This document shows, one piece after another, positions 54,779 to 62,979 of a stretch of DNA of 64,000 bases. The notes beneath the pieces are model-generated. The model was given only the letters and a program-made list of their open reading frames with translations. It made no database searches and was not told the DNA's origin. The first letter of the stretch is position 1. Each line of letters begins with the position of its first letter. The DNA comes from Pseudomonas huaxiensis (GTDB lineage: Bacteria; Pseudomonadota; Gammaproteobacteria; Pseudomonadales; Pseudomonadaceae). A program made the position numbers and the translations under genes. The stretch is from positions 57,186 to 121,185 of the forward strand of contig NZ_QKVL01000019.1 in assembly GCF_003231275.1 (NCBI RefSeq), given 5' to 3'.

Positions 54779-55669
54779 TCAACAACCGGCGGCCTTGAGT
54801 CGCGCAGCGTGTTCGGTGAACAGCTTCACCGGCTGCGCGCCCTTGCCCACCGCGCCCAGGGACTGGTTGACGATGTCCAGGTGATCCAGCGGGTAGTCAT
54901 CGCCAATCACTTGGCCCAGGTGCGAGCTGTAGCGCCCGACCATGCCGTCGCAGTGCCCCGCCTCGCGCACGAAACTGCGGGCGAACAGGCGACAGAAGCG
55001 ATTGCTGCCATCGAGGCGGTTGAGGCCGCGGTCGGTGATGCCCGGCTTGAGCACCCCGGACCAGGAGTAATAACGCACACCGTTGACCTCGGCCGGCCCT
55101 TCGCCGCCCCAGGTTTCCGGCAGGCCCTGTGGATAACTGCGGTTGAACAGCGCCACGCCTGCACACGTCAGTGACTGGTGCGAGGCATGCACGTCAATCG
55201 GCAGCGCCGGGCCCTTCCAGCCGGTTTCCAGCCAGCCCATCAGGCGCCCGAGACCGTGGAGGATGGCTTTGAGCAGACGTCCGCGAGGCGAATCGCCGGG
55301 GTATTTGCGCTCAAGATAGTCGGCCAGCTCCGAGCCATGGTTGGGCCCGGCGATGGACGTCACCGAGGCGACCCATTCCGGACGCTTGGCCGCAGCGTAA
55401 CGAGCGGTCAGTGCGCCCTGGCTGTGGCCGAGCAGGTTGACCTTGTCGGCACCGGTGCGCTGGCGGATGTCCTCGATGATGCGCAGCAACTGCTCACCAC
55501 GGACCTCGGTGCTGTTCAGCGGCGATACTTGCACCGGATAGACCTGCGCCCCGCCCCGGCGCAGGGCCGCAACGATGCCGAACCAGTACGGATAGAGCAG
55601 CAGGCGAACGAAACCGAGCATGCCCGGCACCAGAACCAGCGGGTAACGGGCGGCAAGTGCTTGCGACAT
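54779..55669 (-). CDS. Family I triacylglycerol lipase without a signal peptide
   Basis: A 296-residue alpha/beta-hydrolase. The nucleophile is S83 in LLGHSQGALTARY, the oxyanion hole lies in LVLVPGMLGF, and the acid and histidine lie in GHCDGMVGRYSSHLG and DDYPLDHLDIVNQ, as in LipA/LipC. The start MSQALAARYPLVLVPGM leads directly into the first strand, and an in-frame TAG 36 bases upstream leaves no room for a signal peptide, so secretion by the usual Sec-Xcp route is not supported. No foldase (lif) gene is adjacent. Confidence 0.92.
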   Translation of the reverse strand: MSQALAARYPLVLVPGMLGFVRLLLYPYWFGIVAALRRGGAQVYPVQVSPLNSTEVRGEQLLRIIEDIRQRTGADKVNLLGHSQGALTARYAAAKRPEWVASVTSIAGPNHGSELADYLERKYPGDSPRGRLLKAILHGLGRLMGWLETGWKGPALPIDVHASHQSLTCAGVALFNRSYPQGLPETWGGEGPAEVNGVRYYSWSGVLKPGITDRGLNRLDGSNRFCRLFARSFVREAGHCDGMVGRYSSHLGQVIGDDYPLDHLDIVNQSLGAVGKGAQPVKLFTEHAARLKAAGC

Positions 55670-55802
55670 GGCGATCCCCGATCCATGGACGTTTCGCCCA
55701 CCCTACAGGCGAAACAATGGCAATCGCAATCGAACTCCCGTCCTCGCCCGTGGTTCCAAACTGATACCGGGCCATGACGGCCCATTTCGAGGGAGTACGA
55801 CC

Positions 55803-56141
55803 ATGTACAAACACGCCCTGGCAGCACTTCTGGTCAGCGCCACCCTGGTCGGCTGCGGCAGCCGCCCGGAGAACCCGGTGGATTACGTCACCTACCGCGA
55901 AGAACCGCTGGTCAAGCAGGTCGAGAACGGTATGACCATGCAGCGCGTCATCGCCATCGGCGGCAGCCCGTCCACCGTGATCGATCTGCCCCACGGCGGC
56001 ACCTGCAACAACTACATCCTCAACCGCGAAGGCCATCAGCAAGCCTACTACGTGCGCTTCGACGCCACCGGGCATGTCGATGCCAAGGGTTTCAAGACCT
56101 GCGAACAGCGTGAGAAAGACGAACAGGCCGTGAAGAGCTGA
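55803..56141 (+). CDS. osmE: Osmotically inducible lipoprotein OsmE
   Basis: A 112-residue lipoprotein with an SmpA/OmlA-like fold. Signal peptide with lipobox LVGC (lipidated Cys at residue 18), then the family patterns LVKQVENGMTMQRVIAIGGS, GGTCNNYILN and FDATGHVDAKGFKTCEQ. The last two cysteines could form a disulfide. Position agrees with PA4876. The ATG at 55803 gives the signal peptide; the longer frame from 55668 does not. Confidence 0.93.
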   Translation: MYKHALAALLVSATLVGCGSRPENPVDYVTYREEPLVKQVENGMTMQRVIAIGGSPSTVIDLPHGGTCNNYILNREGHQQAYYVRFDATGHVDAKGFKTCEQREKDEQAVKS

Positions 56142-56233
56142 TAAAACTTTCCGCCCGGTTCAGCACTCGTACCTGATGTAGCGACCGCGCCGGCAGAGCG
56201 CGGCGCATCCGCTTTTCCAGCCTGGAGAAAACC

Positions 56234-56764
56234 ATGAGCACCGTAGAACTGACCGATGTAAACACCCTCCGCGAGCGCGCCCGCAAGCACGTCGAACAAG
56301 GCGCGGTGACCGAAGGCTACAGCGCCGACCGCCAGACCATCCTGCGCCTGCTCAACGAGTCGCTGGCGACCGAATGGGTCTGCACGCTGCGCTACAAGCG
56401 CCACTACTACATGGCCAGCGGTATCAAGGCGAGCGCCGCCGCCGACGAATTTCTCGAACACGCCAACCAGGAGCAGGAGCATGCTCACAAACTGGCCGAG
56501 CGCATCGTGCAACTGGGCGGCGAGCCGGACCTGAACCCGGACAACCTGAGCAAGAACTCCCATGCCCAGTACGTCGCCGGACGCGACCTGAAGGAAATGG
56601 TGCTGGAAGACCTGGTCGCCGAGCGGATCGCCATCGACAGCTACCGCGAAATCATCCAGTTCATTGGCGAAAGCGACCCGACAACCCGCCGGATCTTCGA
56701 AGACATCCTGGCTCAGGAAGAAGAGCATGCGGATGATATGGCAGATCTGTTGAAAGGCCTGTAG
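56234..56764 (+). CDS. Bacterioferritin-like (ferritin-family) protein
   Basis: A 176-residue four-helix ferritin-fold protein. Metal ligands lie in LNESLATEWVCTLRYKRHYY (Glu), EFLEHANQEQEHAHKLAERI (ExxH), EDLVAERIAIDSYREII (Glu) and ILAQEEEHADDMADLL (ExxH). It matches the probable bacterioferritin after osmE in P. aeruginosa (PA4880). No haem-ligand Met is clear. Likely iron storage or DNA protection. ATG 56234 with GGAG upstream. Confidence 0.88.
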   Translation: MSTVELTDVNTLRERARKHVEQGAVTEGYSADRQTILRLLNESLATEWVCTLRYKRHYYMASGIKASAAADEFLEHANQEQEHAHKLAERIVQLGGEPDLNPDNLSKNSHAQYVAGRDLKEMVLEDLVAERIAIDSYREIIQFIGESDPTTRRIFEDILAQEEEHADDMADLLKGL

Positions 56765-56789
56765 CCCGCCCCATTAGTCCATTGTCCCT

Positions 56790-56859
56790 TGTAGGAGCGA
56801 GCTTGCTCGCGATGGGGTCCGACCACAGGACCGCAATCGCGAGCAAGCTCGCTCCTACA
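56790..56859. repeat. REPIN (GAGCGAGCTTGCTCGCG family)
   Basis: Exact 24-base arms 56790-56813 and 56836-56859 (TGTAGGAGCGAGCTTGCTCG core plus CGAT) with a 22-base spacer. It lies between the convergent ferritin-like and AsmA genes. Confidence 0.88.
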
Positions 56860-56885
56860 GGTTCAGGTGCGACAGTAGTCAGCCT

Positions 56886-58955
56886 TTACTTCACCGTCTT
56901 CGGCGCTTTCCCCGCCTTCATCTGTTCCAGCAACGGCGTACAACGATTCGGCTCTTCTCCGCTGCTCGGCGCGATCAGCGCCAGCAACCCCGCCGCCGGC
57001 CCCGCCGCAATGCCCAGCGCAACCATTCCCGCACCACGCAGCGCCAGCGGCACGGCCTGAACGCCCGCCGACGGCTTGGCGAACGAGCCCCGCACATACA
57101 GCGGCGAACGCAGGGAGAACAGCCGCAGCCCCTTGGACTCGGGGTTGATCTTCAGGTCCAGTTGCTCAGTCGCGAAGTTGGCCGTGCCTTCTACGTAGAT
57201 CACCGCGTTTTCCGTGTCGAACACGAACAGTCGCGTGGTCGCCAGCCCATTCTTGATACCGACGTCAGTGGCCGCGCAGTTGATCTTCACTTCGTTGTCG
57301 CCGAACAGTTTGCCGACTACATAGTTGCCGACGTTGAGCCCGGCAATCTCCATCAGGCTGCGGCTCACCGCGCCATCATTGATCAACAGCTTCAAATCGC
57401 CGTTGGAGGTGCCCAGCAAGGCCGCGACCGAGTTGCCGCGGCCACTGATATCGGCATCGCCATTGAGCGCGCCGAAGCTGGTTTTCATCGGTTCGAAGGT
57501 GGGGAAAAGCTGCTTCAGCTTCAGGTCCCGCGCGGTCAGTCGCGCCCGGCCCTGCATCGGCGCGCTGCGACCGTCGAGGCGCACCAGCATGTCCAGCTTG
57601 CCGCCGGCCACGCCGAACGACAGCGGTTCCAGGCTCAACACCCCGTCGTCCAGCACCACATGGCTGTTGAGGTCGGTGAAGGGCAGTTCCTCGGTCTGCA
57701 CGATGCGTTTGCCGCTGAAGGTGACGTCGGCGTCCATCGCGCGCCAGCGCTCGGTGCGGAACTCCTCCACCGGCAGCACCTTGTCGCCGGGCTGCCTGGC
57801 CGCGCCGCCGCGGGCTTTCTGCTGGGCGTTGGAGTCCGCGCCGATCAGCGGCGCGAGGTCCTTGAACAGCAACTGGTTGGAAACCAGCTTGCCGCTCAAC
57901 TTCGGCCGCGGCTGGCTGGAGACGAAGGCGAGGTCACCATGAATATCGCTGTCACCGATACGGCCATTGAAGCCCTCGTAGCGGAACAGCGCGCCGCCGG
58001 GCTTGTGCAGCTTGGCGATAAGGTGACCGTCGGTTTGGTAAGGCGGGGTGTCCGGCAGTGTGACGCCGGTGAGCGGGTACAGATTGCCCAGGCTGGCGCC
58101 GGACAGACGCAGGCGCAGGTCGAGGGCGCCGAGGTTGCGCGGGTCGGTCAGGGTCCCGGCGATGATCGCGCGGGTCTTGGCGATCCGAACATCCGCCTGC
58201 ACCGGGAACGGCTGGCTGGCGTCCTGCAGCGCCAGCAGGCCACCGATCTTGCCGTCGCCGGAGAGCGCCTGGTCCTTGTAGGTGCCTTTGACCTTCAGGC
58301 CGAACGCATAGTCTTGCGGCTTCGCCCCTTGTTTCTCGGCCTTTTCCGCCGTCGCCTTGCCGACGATGTCGCTGAACGGCACCGGTTTGCCCAGCGGGTC
58401 GATCTGTACGTCCAGACGGGTCTTCAGGGTTTGATCATCGAAGGCCACCTGGCCCTTGTCGAAACCGATGGCGCCGATATCCATCACCCACCTGGACGGT
58501 TCTGCCTGCTCATCCTTGGGCCCGAAATCGAAGGTCCAGTTGGCCCGGCCATCGGCCAGACGCTTGAGGCTGGCCGTCGGCAGCTTGAGATCGATACGCG
58601 GAATGACGATGCGCTGCGCCAGCAACGGCAACGGCGAAAGGCGGAAGTCCACTTGCTGCAGGCCGACCATCTGCGGCTCTTTCAGCCAGTCCGGGTTGCC
58701 CAGGGTCAGGTCTTCGGCAGTGAAATGCGGCCACGGCACCCAGGCCCGCCAACCACCCTCCTCGGCTTCGCGACGCCAATGCACGGCAAGGTTGCCATTG
58801 ATGGCGAAGGGGCGATGCAGGGCTTCGGAGACCTTTTCGTTGAGAAAGGGCTTGGCCCGGTTCCAGTCGAAGGTCGCGATGAAGATCACCAGAAGTACCA
58901 GGACCAGTAACAGGCTGGCGAGGGTCCAGGTGATGATTTTGGCGGGGCGCGTCAT
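56886..58955 (-). CDS. AsmA-family envelope protein
   Basis: A 689-residue protein anchored by one N-terminal helix (ITWTLASLLLVLVLLVIFIA), with a large periplasmic beta-rich body of the AsmA/TamB-like bridge type. The AsmA start pattern (DWNRAKPFLNEKVSEALHRP, FAINGNLAVHW) and the C-terminal AsmA_2 region (LFPTFEPMKTSFGALNGDAD, LFVFDTENAVIYVEGTANF) are clear. Such proteins are thought to help move phospholipids to the outer membrane. The ATG at 58955 has TGGAGAA upstream; a frame to 59135 is rejected. Confidence 0.9.
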   Translation of the reverse strand: MTRPAKIITWTLASLLLVLVLLVIFIATFDWNRAKPFLNEKVSEALHRPFAINGNLAVHWRREAEEGGWRAWVPWPHFTAEDLTLGNPDWLKEPQMVGLQQVDFRLSPLPLLAQRIVIPRIDLKLPTASLKRLADGRANWTFDFGPKDEQAEPSRWVMDIGAIGFDKGQVAFDDQTLKTRLDVQIDPLGKPVPFSDIVGKATAEKAEKQGAKPQDYAFGLKVKGTYKDQALSGDGKIGGLLALQDASQPFPVQADVRIAKTRAIIAGTLTDPRNLGALDLRLRLSGASLGNLYPLTGVTLPDTPPYQTDGHLIAKLHKPGGALFRYEGFNGRIGDSDIHGDLAFVSSQPRPKLSGKLVSNQLLFKDLAPLIGADSNAQQKARGGAARQPGDKVLPVEEFRTERWRAMDADVTFSGKRIVQTEELPFTDLNSHVVLDDGVLSLEPLSFGVAGGKLDMLVRLDGRSAPMQGRARLTARDLKLKQLFPTFEPMKTSFGALNGDADISGRGNSVAALLGTSNGDLKLLINDGAVSRSLMEIAGLNVGNYVVGKLFGDNEVKINCAATDVGIKNGLATTRLFVFDTENAVIYVEGTANFATEQLDLKINPESKGLRLFSLRSPLYVRGSFAKPSAGVQAVPLALRGAGMVALGIAAGPAAGLLALIAPSSGEEPNRCTPLLEQMKAGKAPKTVK

Positions 58956-59298
58956 TGCACGGTTCTCCAGTGACAGCAAAGGCAGACAGCGTGCGTGTGA
59001 CACGCACTTGTACTTGGGACTGACGAAACGCCAAGGGGTTTTACTCGAAATGGCGGATCGGCCGGATTTTTCCTGACCTTGCTGCCAGATTTCACCCACA
59101 TCAATCAGGCGAAACCCATCGGTCGAAGCGCCCAATCCCTACTAAAGCACTCAGGAAAGGCCCGTGCTAGAGCCTTCGCCTGAAAGTATCAATCCTGTTG
59201 ATTGTTACCATTACCTTTATGAACTTTTCTATCGGATTTCCAAGAGTAGCATTGGCTTCGTACCCACTTAGTCGCCCTCCCCCAGGAGAACCGAAATC
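58956..59298. other. Divergent intergenic region upstream of the AsmA and repeat-protein genes
   Basis: This 343-base region has no gene. Its part near 59185-59250 is much more AT-rich than the surroundings and contains an imperfect palindrome (TATCAATCCTGTTGATTG at 59188-59205). It probably holds the promoter of the repeat-protein gene, whose ribosome site is CAGGAGAA. A short perfect palindrome around TGCGTGTGACACGCA (near 59000) lies next to the AsmA start. Confidence 0.5.
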
Positions 59299-59775
59299 AT
59301 GAAACGCCAATTACTGCTCAGCCTTTCCCTGTCCATTCTGGCCGCCAACGCCTTCGCCGTGCCCGCCGCAGACCAGCACCTGTCCGCTGAAGCGCGCTCC
59401 GGCTCGGTCATCCTGTCGCAACCGCTGAACCCGCTGGCAGAAGGTGGTTCTGACCGTTTGATCGAACGCCGTGAAAACCGCGTCGCCGAAGGTGGCTCTG
59501 ACCGTCTGATTGAACGCCGTGAAAACCGTGTAGCCGAAGGTGGCTCTGACCGTTTGATCGAACGCCGTGAAAACCGCGTAGCAGAAGGTGGTTCTGACCG
59601 TCTGATCGAACGCCGTGAAAACCGCGTCGCCGAAGGTGGTTCCGACCGTCTGATCGAACGCCGTGAAAACCGCGTCGCCGAAGGCGGCTCCGATCGTCTG
59701 ATCGAGCAACGTGCCAACCGCGTCGCCGAAGGTGGCTCGGATCGTCTGATTGAGCGCAACAACCGGGTGAGCTGA
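59299..59775 (+). CDS. Small exported protein made of seven 16-residue tandem repeats
   Basis: A 158-residue protein. Signal peptide MKRQLLLSLSLSILAANAFA, a 26-residue linker, then exactly seven copies of a 16-residue unit AEGGSDRLIERRENRV that fill residues 47-158 to the stop. Copies 1-5 are identical in protein sequence; copy 6 has EQRANRV and copy 7 has ERNNRVS. The unit is highly charged with Arg/Glu pairs. No catalytic or binding motif is recognised. The signal peptide and the ribosome site CAGGAGAA support it as the real strand; the mirror frame on the minus strand is a shadow. Similar small repeat proteins occur in other P. fluorescens-group genomes as far as I recall, without known function. 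Confidence 0.82.
   Translation: MKRQLLLSLSLSILAANAFAVPAADQHLSAEARSGSVILSQPLNPLAEGGSDRLIERRENRVAEGGSDRLIERRENRVAEGGSDRLIERRENRVAEGGSDRLIERRENRVAEGGSDRLIERRENRVAEGGSDRLIEQRANRVAEGGSDRLIERNNRVS
59437..59772 (+). repeat. Seven tandem 48-bp coding repeats
   Basis: Seven head-to-tail 48-base units that encode the 16-residue repeats. Units differ mainly at silent positions (for example GTCGCC/GTAGCC/GTAGCA and TCTGACC/TCCGACC/TCCGATC), so the protein repeat is better conserved than the DNA. They are direct coding repeats without spacers, so not CRISPR. Confidence 0.95.
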
Positions 59776-59824
59776 TGCCTATGCGCCGGAACAATAGATA
59801 CCCGCGCACCGCTTCCTCCCCTCC

Positions 59825-59856
59825 AGGCCCGGTCAAATTGACCGGGCTTTGTTTTT
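59825..59856 (+). terminator. Intrinsic terminator after the repeat-protein gene
   Basis: Stem GCCCGGTCAA / TTGACCGGGC with a very short AT loop, followed by TTTGTTTTT. It lies about 50 bases after the repeat-protein stop. Confidence 0.93.
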
Positions 59857-59908
59857 CCGGCCCCGGCCATTAGAGTGCAGGCCTGTTTCACACTGAACCG
59901 TATTCGCC

Positions 59909-60541
59909 ATGCTGCCGCGCGCCGAACAGAAGCAACAGACCCGCCACGCCCTGCTGGATGCAGCCCGCCAACTGATGGAAAGCGGCCGCGGCTTCGGCAG
60001 CATCAGCCTGCGTGAAGTGGCCCGCTGCGCAGGGATCGTTCCCACCGGTTTCTACCGGCACTTCGACGACATGGACCAACTGGGCCTGGCGCTGGTCAAG
60101 GAAGTCAACGAAACCTTCCGCCAGACCATCCGCATGGTCCGCCACAACGAAATCGAAATGGGCGGCATCACCGATGCCTCGGTGCGGATCTTCCTCGATG
60201 TGGTAGCAGCCAACCGTGCGCAGTTCCTGTTTCTCGCCCGCGAGCAATACGGCGGTTCGCAACCGGTGCGCCAGGCCATCTCCCGTTTGCGCGAAGGCAT
60301 CAGTTCGGATCTTGCCGCCGACCTGGCGAGCATGCCGCGCTGGCAACACCTCGACGCCACGGCCCTAGGGGTGATTGCCGATCTGGTAGTCAAGACCGTG
60401 TTCGCCACCCTGCCGGAACTGATCGACGCGCCCGCCGAGGTAGAGCCCGGCCAGTTGAGCGCACAGGCCAAGATCATCCAGCAATTGCGCTTCATCTTCG
60501 TTGGGGCGCGACACTGGCAGGGCCTCGGCAGCCCGCTCTGA
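59909..60541 (+). CDS. TetR-family regulator, DesT/FabR-like
   Basis: A 210-residue TetR repressor. The N-terminal helix-turn-helix is GSISLREVARCAGIVPTGFY followed by RHFDDMDQLG, the pattern of the FabR/DesT group that senses acyl-CoA saturation and controls fatty acid desaturation. The C-terminal ligand domain has FLFLAREQYGGSQPVRQAI. In P. aeruginosa desT is next to the desaturase genes desCB; no desaturase gene lies here, so the target is unclear. Start ATG 59909. Confidence 0.85.
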   Translation: MLPRAEQKQQTRHALLDAARQLMESGRGFGSISLREVARCAGIVPTGFYRHFDDMDQLGLALVKEVNETFRQTIRMVRHNEIEMGGITDASVRIFLDVVAANRAQFLFLAREQYGGSQPVRQAISRLREGISSDLAADLASMPRWQHLDATALGVIADLVVKTVFATLPELIDAPAEVEPGQLSAQAKIIQQLRFIFVGARHWQGLGSPL

Positions 60542-60609
60542 TCGCGGCGCCACGGCGATATTTCCTGCTACCATGCGCGCAAACGCCCCGACGTCGACGA
60601 ACTCTTTCC

Positions 60610-61710
60610 ATGTCCGAAATTCACGCTGCCCCGCCCTCCCTGCTCGCTGAAGTCCAGCAACACTTCGACCAGCGCATCATGCCGCTCTGGGAAGCGCCCG
60701 GCTGGAACGCGGACATGGCCCTGCCCTTCGAAGCCCTCGACGCCGAACACCAGCCGCTGCCGGTACAGCGCTACCGCGCCATGGCCTGCGCTCGCCAGCT
60801 CTACCTGTTCAGCAGCCGCATCGAGCAGCCCGGTGCCAGCGAACGTGCCGCTGCGCTGTTCCGCTCGCTGCAACGGCACTTCCACGATGCTGAACATGGC
60901 GGCTGGTTCTACAGCATTGATGCCCAAGGTAAACCGCTGGACCGGCGCAAAGACCTCTACACCCACGCCTTCATCATCTTCGCCTGCGCCCATTACTGGG
61001 CGAACGTGCGCGACAGCCTGGTGGAATCGACCCTCAACGCTGCGCTCAGCGTGGTGATCGAGCGCTTCGGCAATGACGACGGGCTGTACGAGGCGAGTCT
61101 CGGTGAAGACTGGTCGGACCTCGGCAGCGGCCCGCTGCAAAACCCGCTGATGCACCTGGCCGAAGCCTTCCTCGCGACCCTCGCCGTACGCGATGACGCC
61201 GAGGTGGAAGCCGCCCTGCTGGCACTGACCGAGGCCATGCAGGCGCGCTTCATCGACCCCGAGCACGGCGTGATGCTGGAGAAACCGCGCGGGGCTGTGG
61301 ATAACTGGTTCGAGCCGGGACATCAGTTCGAATGGTTCTTCCTGCTGGACACCTCACCGCTGCTGCGCGGTGGCGCCCTGCATGCGTCGCTGGACCGTGC
61401 TTTTGGCTTTGCCGAGACCACGGGGGTGAAGGACGGTGCCGTGCTGGCGATGCTCAGCCCGCAAGGCGAAGTGCGCGACGCCACCCAGCGAATCTGGGCC
61501 CAGGCCGAATACCTGCGGGCGCTGACCTTGCGCCCGGATGGCGCGGAGAAGGTGGCGAAGCAGCTCGAAGTGCTGCGTCAGCGGTTTCTGCATGACGGGG
61601 GTTGGTATGAGTGTCGGGATGCTGCGGGCGTGGTGAGCCGGCATGATATGCCGTCGACTACGCCGTATCATCTGGCGACCTGTCTGGAAGGACTTCAGCG
61701 TCTGAGATGA
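60610..61710 (+). CDS. AGE-family epimerase/isomerase
   Basis: A 366-residue (alpha/alpha)6-barrel enzyme of the N-acylglucosamine 2-epimerase family, close to the mannose isomerase/YihS branch. Patterns are RRKDLYTHAFIIFACAHYW, NPLMHLAEAFLA, NWFEPGHQFEWFFLL and RIWAQAEYLRAL, which contain the family's active-site His, Arg and Glu. The likely reaction is interconversion of mannose and fructose or a related sugar; the exact substrate cannot be read. Start ATG 60610, 68 bases after the regulator. Confidence 0.88.
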   Translation: MSEIHAAPPSLLAEVQQHFDQRIMPLWEAPGWNADMALPFEALDAEHQPLPVQRYRAMACARQLYLFSSRIEQPGASERAAALFRSLQRHFHDAEHGGWFYSIDAQGKPLDRRKDLYTHAFIIFACAHYWANVRDSLVESTLNAALSVVIERFGNDDGLYEASLGEDWSDLGSGPLQNPLMHLAEAFLATLAVRDDAEVEAALLALTEAMQARFIDPEHGVMLEKPRGAVDNWFEPGHQFEWFFLLDTSPLLRGGALHASLDRAFGFAETTGVKDGAVLAMLSPQGEVRDATQRIWAQAEYLRALTLRPDGAEKVAKQLEVLRQRFLHDGGWYECRDAAGVVSRHDMPSTTPYHLATCLEGLQRLR

Positions 61711-61720
61711 TTGTGTAGCG

Positions 61721-61810
61721 CTTGTCAGAAGACCGAGTAGCGGCCACCAGGCGCATGCCGGAAATCTTCCAGCGCTGTTGAGATCGAGCGCCGCCCGCGC
61801 GGCGCATCGC
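61721..61810 (-). repeat. Copy B of the ~90-bp dispersed repeat
   Basis: Read on the minus strand this matches 6934-7023 at 79 of 90 bases. It sits directly after the AGE epimerase stop. A REP core follows at 61827-61845 (ACAAGCCAGCTCCCACA). It is the left part of the 344-base gap 61711-62054. Confidence 0.85.
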
Positions 61811-61974
61811 TGCGGTTCGGCGCACCGACAAGCCAGCTCCCACATTTGTTGCAACGATCCTATGTCTGTAAGGCCATGGTTGACTGCTTTGGTAGTCCGC
61901 CTTGATTTCGAGGCTGACGCCTCAGCCGCCTCGCACTCTCCAACCCTGCACTAACCAAGGCGCGCTGCCACCAC

Positions 61975-62025
61975 TGTGGGAGCCGGCTTGCCGGCGATGC
62001 GCCGCGCAAGCGGCGCTCGATCTCA
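61975..62025 (+). repeat. REP core plus partial copy C of the dispersed repeat
   Basis: The REP core TGTGGGAGCCGGCTTGCCGG leads into 32 bases (61994-62025) that match the first part of copies A and B with two differences. With 61780-61845 it forms a large inverted pair in the gap between the epimerase and the SDR gene. The middle of the gap (about 61850-61970) shows nothing recognisable. Confidence 0.8.
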
Positions 62026-62054
62026 CCTCCCCCACACAATCAACAACCTCGCCG

Positions 62055-62825
62055 TCAGCCCTTGCCACCCGACCGCTCGATCGAGAACCCGGCCCAGTCC
62101 TGACTCACCGGCATCAGCTCCAGGCTGTTGATGTTGATGTGCGCCGGCTGGTTGAGAATCCAGAAGATGGTATCGGCAATGTCCTGCGGCTGGATCGGCT
62201 CGGCGCCGGCGTAAGTGGCGTCGTAGCGCGACTGGTCACCACCGAAACGCACCAGCGAGAACTCGCTTTCACACAGGCCCGGCTCGATGTTGCTGACCCG
62301 CACGCCCGTGCCGCGCAGGTCGCAACGCAGGCTGAGGGAGAACTGGCCGACGAAGGCCTTGGTGCCGCCATACACGTGGCTGCCAGGATACGGGTAGTTG
62401 CCCGCCACCGAACCGACGTTGAGGATGGTCGCGCCACGGCCATGGGCGATCAGGCGCGGCAACAGCAAGCGGGTGGTGTACATCAATCCCTTGATGTTGG
62501 TATCGACCATGGTGTCCCAGTCGTCCAGATCGCATTTCTGCGCCGGATCAGTGCCCAGGGCCAGGCCGGCGTTGTTGATCAGCCCGCGCAGCTTGGCGAA
62601 GGCTGGCGGCAGGTTGCCGAGCGCCTGCTCCATGGCCTTGCGGTCGCGCACATCCAGTACCAGGCCGTGGACTTCGGTCTGTTTCGACAGCTCGGCGCAC
62701 AGAGCGTCCAGGCGGTCCTGGCGGCGACCGGTCAGCACCAGCGACCAACCCGCTTCGGCGAAACGCCGTGCGCAGGCTTCGCCAAACCCGGAGGTCGCGC
62801 CGGTAATGAATACAGTGGAAGTCAT
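62055..62825 (-). CDS. Short-chain dehydrogenase/reductase, YdfG-like
   Basis: A 256-residue classical SDR. Cofactor motif TGATSGFG with RR (TGRRQDRLD) favouring NADP, LDVRD, NNAGLAL, catalytic Ser in NVGSVAGNYPYPG, and YGGTK. The sequence resembles YdfG, an NADP-dependent 3-hydroxy acid (serine/allothreonine) dehydrogenase. The ATG at 62825 has GAGGAG upstream. It is the last gene before the 709-base gene-free region. Confidence 0.9.
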   Translation of the reverse strand: MTSTVFITGATSGFGEACARRFAEAGWSLVLTGRRQDRLDALCAELSKQTEVHGLVLDVRDRKAMEQALGNLPPAFAKLRGLINNAGLALGTDPAQKCDLDDWDTMVDTNIKGLMYTTRLLLPRLIAHGRGATILNVGSVAGNYPYPGSHVYGGTKAFVGQFSLSLRCDLRGTGVRVSNIEPGLCESEFSLVRFGGDQSRYDATYAGAEPIQPQDIADTIFWILNQPAHININSLELMPVSQDWAGFSIERSGGKG

Positions 62826-62979
62826 GGGATTCTCCTCGAGAGGGCTTGCACAAGAGATCGGCAGGGTTTGCAGCATGCCCGGCGGCAGGCATCACTTCAA
62901 GCCGTTTGCCGCCTGTATGAAAAACGATCAATACCGGCAAAGCCTTGCTGCATAAGGCTCACAGCCGGCTATGCGCACC

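Noticed and set aside
59437..59772. CRISPR-like regular repeats
   Set aside because: The 48-base units are contiguous, coding and without spacers, and no cas gene is present.
59268..59891. A 207-residue minus-strand frame with RRSEPPSATRFSRRSI-type repeats opposite the repeat protein
   Set aside because: It mirrors the 48-base units, has no signal peptide or ribosome site and overlaps the plus-strand terminator; the plus-strand gene has all normal signals.
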